This document shows positions 1-5,523 of a DNA stretch of 8,948 nucleotides, piece by piece. A model generated the notes under the pieces. It did no database searches. It saw only the letters and a list, made by a program, of their open reading frames with translations, and was not told the origin of the DNA. Position 1 is the first letter of the stretch; each line of letters begins with the position of its first letter. Position numbers and translations under genes: made by a program. Source of the stretch: Candidatus Omnitrophota bacterium (GTDB taxonomy: Bacteria; Omnitrophota; Gorgyraeia; Gygaellales; Profunditerraquicolaceae); assembly GCA_026387485.1 (NCBI GenBank), contig JAPLLQ010000025.1, positions 1 through 8,948 of the forward strand, written 5' to 3'.

Positions 1-2
1 CA

Positions 3-209
3 GGAAGAAACCGTTGGCTAGGCATACGTCCGACGGTAAGGGGCTTGGCGATGAACCCTGTGGACCATCCCCCTGGCGGCGGCGAAGGAAAATCCGGGCA
101 AGGAAATCCTCATCCGGTATCACCCTGGGGACAGCCTACCAAAGGCTACAGGACACGTAAACCGAAGAGGTATTCTAATAAATTTATTATTAAAAGAAGG
201 AAACCATAA
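3..209 (+). CDS. rplB: 50S ribosomal protein L2, C-terminal part (5' end outside window)
   Basis: This is the last 68 codons of L2, a primary 23S rRNA-binding protein next to the peptidyl-transferase centre that is needed for subunit association. Reading from base 3 gives GRNRWLGIRPTVRG, then AMNPVDHP, GGGEGK, HPVSPWGQPTKGY and a basic tail ending in IIKRRKP, all in L2 order. The usual DHPHGGG motif reads DHPPGGG here: codon 66-68 is His and codon 72-74 is Pro. By my count the kept His matches E. coli His229, and the changed one lies two residues later. The TAA stop shares one base with the rpsS start (TAATG), which suggests coupled translation. Identity is certain; the Pro may be real or a base-call error beside a run of C. 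Confidence 0.97.
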   Translation, partial: GRNRWLGIRPTVRGLAMNPVDHPPGGGEGKSGQGNPHPVSPWGQPTKGYRTRKPKRYSNKFIIKRRKP

Positions 210-496
210 TGCCACGTTCACTTAAAAAAGGCCCTTTTGTAGAACCAAGCTTATTGAAGAAGGTAGATAACTTGCGTAAAACAGGGACGCGCCAGGCGAT
301 TAAAACCTGGTCGCGTTCTTCCACGGTTATTCCGGATTTTGTCGGGCTCACTTTTGCTGTTCACGACGGTAAAAAGCATGTTCCGGTATTTGTAACCGAA
401 AATATGGTCGGGCATAAACTCGGAGAGTTTGCCCCATCGCGTATATTCAGAAAGCACGGTGGGGTAAAGGCTAAGAAAGCGTTAGAGAAAACTTAA
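209..496 (+). CDS. rpsS: 30S ribosomal protein S19
   Basis: S19 sits in the head of the small subunit beside S13 and contacts 16S rRNA and, across the bridge, the large subunit near the A-site tRNA. The 95-residue product has the usual full length. Family motifs run in order: MPRSLKKGPFV at the start, WSRSSTVIPDFVG near residues 34-46, then GKKHVPVFVTENMVGHKLGEF around 54-74 and a basic C-terminus. AGAAGG at 195-200 is a good ribosome-binding site about 8 bases before the ATG, inside the end of rplB, and the ATG overlaps the rplB stop by one base. Nothing is unusual. Confidence 0.98.
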   Translation: MPRSLKKGPFVEPSLLKKVDNLRKTGTRQAIKTWSRSSTVIPDFVGLTFAVHDGKKHVPVFVTENMVGHKLGEFAPSRIFRKHGGVKAKKALEKT

Positions 497-500
497 AAAT

Positions 501-839
501 ATGATTGCTAAAGCTGAAGTAAAATTTGTTAGGATATCACCGACTAAGGTTAGGCAGGTAATGGATCTAATCCGAGATAAGGATGCTCGCAATGCCGAAG
601 CGATACTTTTAAATTTAAACAAAAGGCCGAAAGAATTTTTGATCAAAATATTAAGGTCAGCGATGGCCAATGCCAAAGTCAAGGGTTTTAATCCCGAACA
701 GCTCTATGTCTCCCGGGCGATCTGTAATGTCGGACCAAGCTGGAAAAGGTTTAAGGCTGCGGCTTTTGGCCGGGCCCAACCAATACTAAAAAGAACTTCG
801 CATATAAAAATAGAATTAGATTTAAAGTCAGGAGAATAA
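501..839 (+). CDS. rplV: 50S ribosomal protein L22
   Basis: L22 is an early assembly protein of the large subunit. Its long beta-hairpin lines the nascent-peptide exit tunnel and is where macrolide-resistance changes occur in other bacteria. The 112-residue product has the N-terminal VRISPTKVRQV motif (residues 10-20), the central helices and the hairpin segment around residues 78-92 (GPSWKRFKAAAFGRA), followed by KRTSHIKIEL. Length is normal. The gene starts 4 bases after rpsS with only a weak A-rich upstream region, so it probably depends on coupling with rpsS. Confidence 0.97.
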   Translation: MIAKAEVKFVRISPTKVRQVMDLIRDKDARNAEAILLNLNKRPKEFLIKILRSAMANAKVKGFNPEQLYVSRAICNVGPSWKRFKAAAFGRAQPILKRTSHIKIELDLKSGE

Positions 840-845
840 TTAAAT

Positions 846-1058
846 ATGGGTCAAAAGGTTCATCCATTTATTTTAAGAGTAGGTTTTATCCGTACCTGGC
901 ATAGCCGTTGGTTTGCCGGACATAAGGATTACCCTAAATTCATAAAACAGGATTACGAAATCCGTAAATATATCAAGAAAAAATTTAAACAAGCGGCAGT
1001 CTCTAAAATTATCATTGTTAAATATTATGGTCAAACAAGAGATCTCTATCGATATTGA
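846..1058 (+). pseudogene. rpsC: 30S ribosomal protein S3, N-terminal part, broken by internal deletion
   Basis: S3 lies at the mRNA entry site of the small subunit and helps bind and unwind mRNA. This frame gives a normal S3 start, MGQKVHP, then SRWFAGHKDY and a lysine-rich IRKYIKKKFKQA segment up to VSKIII at residue 57. There a family member would continue into ERAANRV and the type II KH domain. Instead residues 59-70 are unrelated and the frame stops at 1056-1058. AGGAG at 830-834 is the ribosome-binding site. The rest of S3 resumes in another frame from about 1021. As written no full-length S3 can be made, yet S3 is essential, so an assembly or amplification error is more likely than a true pseudogene. 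Confidence 0.93.
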
Positions 1059-1440
1059 AGAAATAAAAAATCCTGCCTGGGATGCCCAGCTTGTTGCTGA
1101 AAATATCGCCTTTCAACAGGAGAAGAGGGTGGCTTTTCGAAGGGCAGTAAAAAGGGCAATGGAGCAATCAATGAATTCCGGAGTCAAAGGGATCCGGGTT
1201 TGCTGCGCTGGACGTCTCAATGGTGCAGAGATGTCCCGCACCGAGACCTACAGGCAAGGCAGTATACCCTTACAGACATTTCGCGCAGATATAGATTATG
1301 GTTTTGCCGAAGCCTTGACTACTTATGGCCTTATTGGAGTTAAAGTTTGGATTTATAAAGGCGACATTCTGGAGAAGAAAGTTATCCAAAAAGAGGAAGC
1401 TATTGAAGCAAATGTCCAGGCCAAGGAAGAGATAAAGTAA
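1015..1440 (+). pseudogene. rpsC: 30S ribosomal protein S3, C-terminal part, out of frame with its start
   Basis: This is the second half of S3. Recognisable homology starts near base 1021-1027 with QEISIDIEEIKNP, matching the end of the KH domain. It is followed by DAQLVAENIAFQQEKRVAFRRA, GVKGIRVCCAGRLNGAEMSRTE and RADIDYGFAEALTTYGLIGVKVWIYKGDIL, which is the diagnostic C-terminal S3 domain, and then an acidic and lysine-rich tail. About 34-36 residues expected between this part and the N-terminal part are missing, including the GxxG loop that contacts RNA. The shift implies a loss of 3n+2 bases, roughly 100-110. The TTG at 1015 opens this frame but looks like a by-product of the junction, not a real start. 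Confidence 0.92.
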
Positions 1441-1441
1441 A

Positions 1442-1858
1442 ATGCTATTAATGCCCAAGAGGGTAAAATACCGTAAGCTTCAAAAAGGGCAGCGCCGGGG
1501 AATCGCTACTTCCGGAGCGGATCTTGCTTTTGGCGAGTTTGGTTTGAAGTGCTTAGAGAACGGGTGGCTAAAAAATACCCAGATTGAGGCAGCCCGCGTA
1601 ATCTTAACCCGTCAATTGCATAAGGGAGGAAAGCTTTGGATTAGGGTTTTCCCGGATAAATCAATCACCAAAAAACCCGCGGAAGTACGTATGGGAAAAG
1701 GCAAGGGTGATTTAGACCATTGGGTGGCGGTGATTAAAAGGGGTAGGATCCTATTTGAATTAGGCGGCGTACCGCAAGAATACGCCCGCCAGTGTTTCAG
1801 GCTAGCGGCTTACAAGCTTCCTTTTAGAGTAAGATTCGTAACCCGGATGCATAAATAA
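1442..1858 (+). CDS. rplP: 50S ribosomal protein L16
   Basis: L16 binds 23S rRNA near the A-site tRNA elbow and is needed for late maturation of the large subunit. The 138-residue product is the family's usual length. It starts MLLMPKRVKYRK and contains GIATSGADLAFGEFGL, RHxxRGGK-like RQLHKGGKLWIRVFPDK, the signature RMGKGKG near residue 80, then WVAVIKRGRILFELGGVP and LAAYKLPFR. An alternative ATG at 1451 would remove three residues; 1442 fits the common MLMPKR form and has AGGAAG at 1424-1429 upstream. It starts one base after the rpsC stop. Confidence 0.97.
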   Translation: MLLMPKRVKYRKLQKGQRRGIATSGADLAFGEFGLKCLENGWLKNTQIEAARVILTRQLHKGGKLWIRVFPDKSITKKPAEVRMGKGKGDLDHWVAVIKRGRILFELGGVPQEYARQCFRLAAYKLPFRVRFVTRMHK

Positions 1859-1859
1859 G

Positions 1860-2063
1860 ATGGCTAAAAACGAAAATAGCAAAGAATTGGTGAATTTATC
1901 CCAGTCAGAGTTACTGGAGAAGAAAAAAAATTTAAAAGAAGAACTCTTTAAACTTAATCTGCAGCGTTATGCCGGAAGGGTAGAGAAACCGCATATGTTT
2001 TCCGTAATTAAAAGAAATCTGGCTCGCATTGAAACCGTCTTAAATACCAAGAAAGAGAAATAA
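1860..2063 (+). CDS. rpmC: 50S ribosomal protein L29
   Basis: L29 is a small two-helix protein at the tunnel exit of the large subunit, beside L23, where it forms part of the docking surface for targeting factors. The 67-residue product is of normal size. It has the LSQSELLEKKKNLKEELFKLNLQ first helix and the family's KRNLARIETVL second helix. It starts one base after the rplP stop and has no clear Shine-Dalgarno, so coupling to rplP translation is likely. The gene's place between rplP and rpsQ is canonical and supports the call. Confidence 0.95.
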   Translation: MAKNENSKELVNLSQSELLEKKKNLKEELFKLNLQRYAGRVEKPHMFSVIKRNLARIETVLNTKKEK

Positions 2064-2066
2064 AAA

Positions 2067-2348
2067 ATGGGTAAAAGAAAAGAATTCTTAGGGACAGTGG
2101 TCAGCGATAAAATGAATAAAACCGTGGTAGTCAAAATAGTTCAGATGAGCAAGCATGCGAAGTATTCTAAGATAGCCAAGACTTATGATAAATTTAAAGC
2201 CCATGATGAAAAGAATGCTGCAAAAGTTGGGGATACCGTAGCAATAGAAGAAACGCGTCCACTTTCCAAAGATAAGCATTTTAGGGTTATTGAAGTGGTA
2301 AAGAAAGCAACGGCTGCGGGAATCGAAATAAAAGAGGAAATTCTATGA
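2067..2348 (+). CDS. rpsQ: 30S ribosomal protein S17
   Basis: S17 is an OB-fold primary binder of 16S rRNA in the body of the small subunit. The 93-residue product shows GTVVSDKMNKTVVVKI near residues 9-24, then YSKIAKTYDKFKAHDE and the family motif GDTVAIEETRPLSKDKHFRV around residues 56-74. A roughly 17-residue tail rich in Ala, Lys and Glu follows the core. The start lies 3 bases after rpmC, with AAGAGAA a few bases before the ATG. The stop overlaps the rplN start by four bases (ATGA), so the boundary between the classical S10 and spc operons has no room for a promoter. Confidence 0.97.
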   Translation: MGKRKEFLGTVVSDKMNKTVVVKIVQMSKHAKYSKIAKTYDKFKAHDEKNAAKVGDTVAIEETRPLSKDKHFRVIEVVKKATAAGIEIKEEIL

Positions 2349-2713
2349 TTCAGTTACGTTCAATTCTAGATGTCGCGGATAATACCGGAGCGAAAAAAGC
2401 CGCGATGATCTGTGTATTAGGGAAGAAAAACTGTATGCATGCCCAGATCGGGGATATTCTTAACGTAAACATAAAAGAATCGTCTCCGGATGCGGCAATA
2501 AAAAAAGGGGAAAAAGCCAAAGCAGTCATTGTTAGGACAAAAGAGGCTATAAGAAGAAGCGATGGAACGGTATTAAGATTCGACCGTAATGCCATTGTTT
2601 TTATCGATGCCCAGTCTAATCCTAGAGGCACGCGCGTATTCGGGCCGGTAGCCCGGGAATTAAGAGAAAGAAATTTTACTAAAATCATATCCTTGGCGCC
2701 CGAGGTAATCTAA
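2345..2713 (+). CDS. rplN: 50S ribosomal protein L14
   Basis: L14 sits on the subunit interface, forms an intersubunit bridge with 16S rRNA, and is the docking site of the silencing factor RsfS in many bacteria. The 122-residue product is standard. Its motifs are MIQLRSILDVADNTGAKK, KAVIVRTKE, DGTVLRFDRNAIVFID, and NPRGTRVFGPVARELRE near residues 92-108, ending SLAPEVI. AGAGGAAA just upstream, inside rpsQ, is a good ribosome-binding site. Its own last codons contain GAGGT at 2702-2706, which serves the next gene. Confidence 0.98.
   Translation: MIQLRSILDVADNTGAKKAAMICVLGKKNCMHAQIGDILNVNIKESSPDAAIKKGEKAKAVIVRTKEAIRRSDGTVLRFDRNAIVFIDAQSNPRGTRVFGPVARELRERNFTKIISLAPEVI
2702..2706 (+). promoter_or_regulatory. 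Ribosome-binding site of rplX inside the rplN coding end
   Basis: GAGGT lies 8 bases before the rplX ATG and is made of the Glu-Val codons of the conserved L14 ending PEVI. It complements the 3' end of 16S rRNA in the usual way. Confidence 0.75.
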
Positions 2714-2714
2714 G

Positions 2715-3026
2715 ATGCAAAAACTAAAAAAAGAAGATATTGTTCAGGTTATAAAAGGGAAAGATAGAGGCAAGAAGGGTAAAATCTTAAGCCTCTTCGC
2801 GGAAAATAAAAGGGTTTTAGTTGAAGGGATAAATTTAGCCAAAAAACATAAACGCCAGACCCGCCAAGACCAACAAGGGGGGATTGTTTCAATTGAGATG
2901 CCGATAAGCATCGCAAAACTGATGTTGATTTGTAAACATTGCAACCGGCCGGTTCGAGTCGCTCTGGTTATTTCTAAGGATGGGGTAAAAGCGCGGGTCT
3001 GTAAAGCCTGCAAAGAGGTTATATAA
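2715..3026 (+). CDS. rplX: 50S ribosomal protein L24 with zinc-ribbon C-terminus
   Basis: L24 is one of the two assembly-initiator proteins of the large subunit and lies near the tunnel exit. The 103-residue product has an N-terminal KOW motif (EDIVQVIKGKDRGKKGKIL, residues 7-25), the VLVEGINLAKKHKR segment and QGGIVSIEMPI. Four cysteines at residues 73, 76, 96 and 99 form two CxxC pairs, the zinc-binding form found in many bacteria. The start is one base after the rplN stop with the GAGGT site upstream. Nothing is missing. Confidence 0.97.
   Translation: MQKLKKEDIVQVIKGKDRGKKGKILSLFAENKRVLVEGINLAKKHKRQTRQDQQGGIVSIEMPISIAKLMLICKHCNRPVRVALVISKDGVKARVCKACKEVI
3015..3019 (+). promoter_or_regulatory. 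Ribosome-binding site of rplE inside the rplX coding end
   Basis: GAGGT lies 7 bases before the rplE ATG and is formed by the Glu-Val codons of the L24 ending KEVI. This is the same arrangement as at the rplN-rplX boundary. Confidence 0.75.
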
Positions 3027-3581
3027 ATGGCACCGAGATTACAGGAAAAATACCGTAAGGAGATTATCCCCGAGATGATGCGGGAATTCAGCCTTAAAAA
3101 TAAAATGGCAGTGCCACACTTAGAGAAGATAGTCGTAAATATGGGTGTCGGCGAAGCCCTGGCGGATATTAAGATATTAGAAAAATCCATGGATGAATTA
3201 GCCGCGATTACCGGGCAAAAACCGATTATGCGCCGGGCTAAAAAGGCAATTGCCAATTTTAAGACCAGGCAAGGTTCTCCGGTTGGCTGTAAAGTAACAT
3301 TACGCCGGGCAATGAGGTATGAATTTATGGACCGCCTGGTTAACATTGCGCTTCCGCGTATCCGTGATTTTAGGGGGGTACCGATGAATTCTTTTGACCA
3401 AAAAGGAAATTATACCTTAGGGCTTAATGAGCAGGGGATTTTTCCTGAGATAGAATACGATAAACTAACCCGCACCCAGGGTATGGATATAACCCTGGTG
3501 ATTAAAAACGCAAAAACAAAAGAACAGTCCAGGATGTTGCTAAAATTATTCGGGATGCCTTTTAAAACCAATAAGGACTAG
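3027..3581 (+). CDS. rplE: 50S ribosomal protein L5
   Basis: L5 binds 5S rRNA, anchors the central protuberance and contacts P-site tRNA and S13. The 184-residue product matches family length and aligns without visible gaps. It contains LQEKYRKEIIP, VPHLEKIVVNMGVGEA near residues 29-44, ITGQKPIMRRAKKAIANFK, GCKVTLR, the RDFRGVP motif near residue 112, GNYTLGLNEQGIFPEI and a C-terminal LLKLFGMPF. It begins directly after the rplX stop. It ends with TAG, while most neighbours use TAA. Confidence 0.98.
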   Translation: MAPRLQEKYRKEIIPEMMREFSLKNKMAVPHLEKIVVNMGVGEALADIKILEKSMDELAAITGQKPIMRRAKKAIANFKTRQGSPVGCKVTLRRAMRYEFMDRLVNIALPRIRDFRGVPMNSFDQKGNYTLGLNEQGIFPEIEYDKLTRTQGMDITLVIKNAKTKEQSRMLLKLFGMPFKTNKD

Positions 3582-3587
3582 AATTTT

Positions 3588-3773
3588 ATGGCAAAAAATT
3601 CACAGATAGCACGATGGAAGAGGCCGGCTAAATTTTCGTCGCGTAAATATAACCGCTGCGCAATCTGCGGCAGATCAGGGGGGTATTTACGCCGGTTTCA
3701 GTTATGCCGCATTTGTTTTAGGGAATTAGCCTGGCAGGGTCTGATACCCGGTATCAAAAAAGCCAGTTGGTAA
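3588..3773 (+). CDS. rpsN: 30S ribosomal protein S14, short zinc-binding (type Z) form
   Basis: S14 is a late-assembling protein of the small-subunit head. This 61-residue product is the short zinc-ribbon form: cysteines at residues 24, 27, 40 and 43 make two CxxC pairs (CAIC and CRIC). Around them are the typical RKYNRCAICGRSGGYLRRF and the C-terminal GLIPGIKKASW. The long, zinc-free S14 of gammaproteobacteria lacks these cysteines. AAGGA at 3573-3577 is the ribosome-binding site, 10 bases before the ATG. The gene is followed by the longest gap in the window, 26 bases. Confidence 0.98.
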   Translation: MAKNSQIARWKRPAKFSSRKYNRCAICGRSGGYLRRFQLCRICFRELAWQGLIPGIKKASW

Positions 3774-3790
3774 AAATTTATAAATAAAAC

Positions 3791-3795
3791 GGGGG
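3791..3795 (+). promoter_or_regulatory. Ribosome-binding site of rpsH
   Basis: A GGGGG run followed by AT lies 4 bases before the rpsH ATG, in the only gap longer than 8 bases in the window (3774-3799). No promoter-like or terminator-like structure is seen in that gap, which is otherwise A/T-rich. Confidence 0.55.
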
Positions 3796-3799
3796 ATAA

Positions 3800-4195
3800 A
3801 TGTCAAGATCAGATTTAATAGCTGATGTATTTACGATAATCCGTAATGCCGCGATGATTAAAAAGGATACCGTGGATCTGCCGGCCTCAAAGATCATAAG
3901 AGCAATCCTGGAAATTTTGAAAAAAGAAGGATACATTGAGAATCTAAAGTTCATTGAGGATAAAAAACAGGGTTTGTTCCGGGTTTATTTAAAGTATCTC
4001 GCCGGTAAATCCGCGATAAGGAGCATTAAGCGGGTATCCCGGCCGGGATTACGACTCTATGTAAAGAATAAGCAGGTGCCGGTAGTTTTAAGAGGAAGAG
4101 GTATTGCTATTGTTTCTACTTCTAAAGGTGTCTTGACCGATAAAGAGGCCCGGGAAGCAGGATTAGGCGGAGAAATTATCGGTTATATCTGGTAA
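3800..4195 (+). CDS. rpsH: 30S ribosomal protein S8
   Basis: S8 is a primary binder of the central domain of 16S rRNA. In E. coli it also represses its own operon by binding spc mRNA; whether that happens here cannot be told from the sequence. The 131-residue product aligns along its full length: DLIADVFTIIRNAAM near residues 5-19, DLPASKIIRAILEILKKEGYI, KQGLFRVYLKY, RVSRPGLRLYV, and the C-terminal signature GIAIVSTSKGVLTDKEAREAGLGGEI ending GYIW. The loop after YLKY is about one residue shorter than in B. subtilis. Confidence 0.98.
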   Translation: MSRSDLIADVFTIIRNAAMIKKDTVDLPASKIIRAILEILKKEGYIENLKFIEDKKQGLFRVYLKYLAGKSAIRSIKRVSRPGLRLYVKNKQVPVVLRGRGIAIVSTSKGVLTDKEAREAGLGGEIIGYIW

Positions 4196-4202
4196 GGAAA
4201 AT

Positions 4203-4703
4203 ATGTCTAGAATAGGAAAAAAAGCCATAGCAGTTCCCAAGGAAGTGAAGGTTGAGGTTAAGGATGGGAAAGTTTTTGTCGAAGGCCCTAAGGGTAAATT
4301 AAGCCGGGCTTTATCCGACCGGATAAAGATTGAAATTAAAGACGCGCAGATTTTAGTTAACCGGGTTGCCGACACAAAAATAGATAGGTCTCTGCATGGG
4401 CTATCCCGGGCGTTGATTTTAAATATGGTTAAAGGGGTCAGCGAGGGCTACTTAAAAGAGTTAGAAATAATCGGGGTGGGGTTTAAGGCAGCAGTTCAAA
4501 TCCCTGAAGGAATAAAAATCGAGACCCCTAAACCAACACAGATAATCATTAGCAGCATTGATAAAGAGTTGATCGGTAAAGTTTCAAGCGAGATCCGTTC
4601 TATATATCCGCCAGAACCATATAAAGGCAAGGGTATCCGTTTTCAGGGAGAGTACGTTAAGAAAAAGATCGGTAAGGCTCAGGCAACCGGTGGTGGAAAA
4701 TAA
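4203..4703 (+). CDS. rplF: 50S ribosomal protein L6, with an internal in-frame gap of about 17 residues
   Basis: L6 lies at the base of the L7/L12 stalk near the sarcin-ricin loop and helps form the factor-binding site. The product is 166 residues, against about 178-180 usually. The N-terminal half is normal (MSRIGKKAI, VEGPKGKLSR, LHGLSRALILNMVKGVSEGY). The C-terminal end is also normal, with PPEPYKGKGIRFQGE at residues 136-150. Between GVGFKAAVQ (residues 91-99) and IPEGIKIETPKPTQI the conserved strand usually reading like GNKLVLNxGYSHPVE is absent. The join is at about 4497-4502 and keeps the frame. AAGGA at 4194-4198 precedes the ATG. The gap may be an assembly fault, as suspected for rpsC and secY. 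Confidence 0.94.
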   Translation: MSRIGKKAIAVPKEVKVEVKDGKVFVEGPKGKLSRALSDRIKIEIKDAQILVNRVADTKIDRSLHGLSRALILNMVKGVSEGYLKELEIIGVGFKAAVQIPEGIKIETPKPTQIIISSIDKELIGKVSSEIRSIYPPEPYKGKGIRFQGEYVKKKIGKAQATGGGK

Positions 4704-4704
4704 A

Positions 4705-5064
4705 ATGAATAAAAAAGAAACCGCAAGGCTGAAGAGGCACCGTAGGATCAGGCTAAAGATGGAGGGGACAAAAGAGAAGCCGCGTTTAGTAGTTAAGCGC
4801 AGTATTAATAACCTTTCAGCCCAGATTATTGACGATACTTCCAATAAAACTCTTTTTTCCCTTTCTACAGCTAGCAAAGAATTTAAGCTTAAGGCAAAGA
4901 ACTGTGGCAATATAAAGGCTGCCGGTTTATTCGGCGAATTTTATGCCCAGAAGGCTAAAGAAAAAGGGATTAGTAAAATAATTTTTGACCGGGCAGGTTA
5001 TTTATACCACGGAAGGATAAAAACATTTGCCGATGCCTTAAGAAAAGGCGGAATGGAGTTTTAA
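4705..5064 (+). CDS. rplR: 50S ribosomal protein L18
   Basis: L18 binds 5S rRNA and, with L5, docks it onto the large subunit. From the ATG at 4705 the product is 119 residues, the family norm. It starts MNKKETARLKRHRRIR, contains EKPRLVVKRSINNLSAQIIDD and SLSTASKEF, and ends with the diagnostic FDRAGYLYHGRIKTFADALRKGGMEF. GTG codons at 4690 and 4693 open the same frame earlier, but they would overlap the end of rplF and add nontypical residues, so I prefer 4705, one base after the rplF stop. The GGTGGTGGA stretch upstream may act as ribosome-binding site. Confidence 0.95.
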   Translation: MNKKETARLKRHRRIRLKMEGTKEKPRLVVKRSINNLSAQIIDDTSNKTLFSLSTASKEFKLKAKNCGNIKAAGLFGEFYAQKAKEKGISKIIFDRAGYLYHGRIKTFADALRKGGMEF

Positions 5065-5067
5065 TTC

Positions 5068-5520
5068 ATGCGTGAGTTTAATATTGAACAGCAGCCGGAA
5101 TTAATCGAAAAAATAATTACCATTAACCGCGTAACTAAAGTTACAAAAGGCGGAAAAAAGATGCATTTTAGCGCCCTGGTGGTAGTCGGCGACACTAAGG
5201 GGAGGGTGGGTTTTGCCCAGGATAAAGCTAATGAAGTAGCCGATGCTATCCGTAAATCCCTGACTAAAGCCAAGAGGAACCTTTTTAGGGTGACTATGGA
5301 AGGTTCAACTATACCTCATGAGATAGTGGGAAAATTCGGGGCGGCTAAAGTTTTACTTAAGCCGGCATCAGAGGGTACCGGCGTAATTGCTGCCGGGCCG
5401 GTGCGGGCAATCTGTGAAGCAGCGGGCATAAAAGATATTCTTACCAAGTGCCTTAAATCCAATAATCCAGTAAATGTTATTAAGGCAACCGTAGAAGGCC
5501 TAAAAAATTTAAAAGCTTAA
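5068..5520 (+). CDS. rpsE: 30S ribosomal protein S5
   Basis: S5 lies at the mRNA entry channel next to S3 and S4 and affects decoding accuracy. The 150-residue product is slightly short because of a brief N-terminus, but the core has no gaps. The double-stranded RNA-binding-like N domain reads INRVTKVTKGGKKMHFSALVVVGD (residues 19-42). The C domain has TIPHEIVGKFGAAKVLLKPASEGTGVIAAGPVRAI (81-115) and GIKDILTKCLKSNNPVNVIKAT. GGAG at 5055-5058 lies 9 bases before the ATG, inside rplR. Only three bases separate its stop from rplO, so the rpmD gene usually found here is absent. Confidence 0.98.
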   Translation: MREFNIEQQPELIEKIITINRVTKVTKGGKKMHFSALVVVGDTKGRVGFAQDKANEVADAIRKSLTKAKRNLFRVTMEGSTIPHEIVGKFGAAKVLLKPASEGTGVIAAGPVRAICEAAGIKDILTKCLKSNNPVNVIKATVEGLKNLKA

Positions 5521-5523
5521 AAG

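Noticed and set aside
840..1035. A near-repeat: TTAAATAT followed by GGTCAAA occurs at the rpsC start (840-855) and at the deletion junction (1018-1035)
   Set aside because: The match is short, A/T-rich and interrupted. A deletion between these two sites would remove the N-terminal part, which is present, so it does not explain the loss.
1005..1058. Programmed ribosomal frameshifting or bypassing in rpsC (and likewise in secY)
   Set aside because: Such recoding could change frame but cannot supply about 35 or 15 missing conserved residues. I see no slippery site or stimulatory hairpin.
1015..1440. The C-terminal S3 frame as an independent gene starting at TTG
   Set aside because: The first residues after the TTG do not belong to S3, there is no clear ribosome-binding site, and the frame begins exactly at the deletion junction. 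It is part of rpsC.
2744..3346. A 200-codon open frame on the minus strand across rplX and rplE
   Set aside because: It lies wholly opposite two well-conserved genes, and its translation is low-complexity with no recognisable motif. It is a shadow of the coding strand. The other minus-strand frames are rejected for the same reason.
3774..3799. Promoter or terminator in the largest gap (rpsN-rpsH)
   Set aside because: The 26 bases are A/T-rich with a G-run ribosome-binding site; no paired -35/-10 boxes or stem-loop with T-run is visible.
4690..4704. GTG starts upstream of the rplR ATG
   Set aside because: They overlap the rplF end and add residues not typical for L18. The ATG at 4705 gives the normal length and start.
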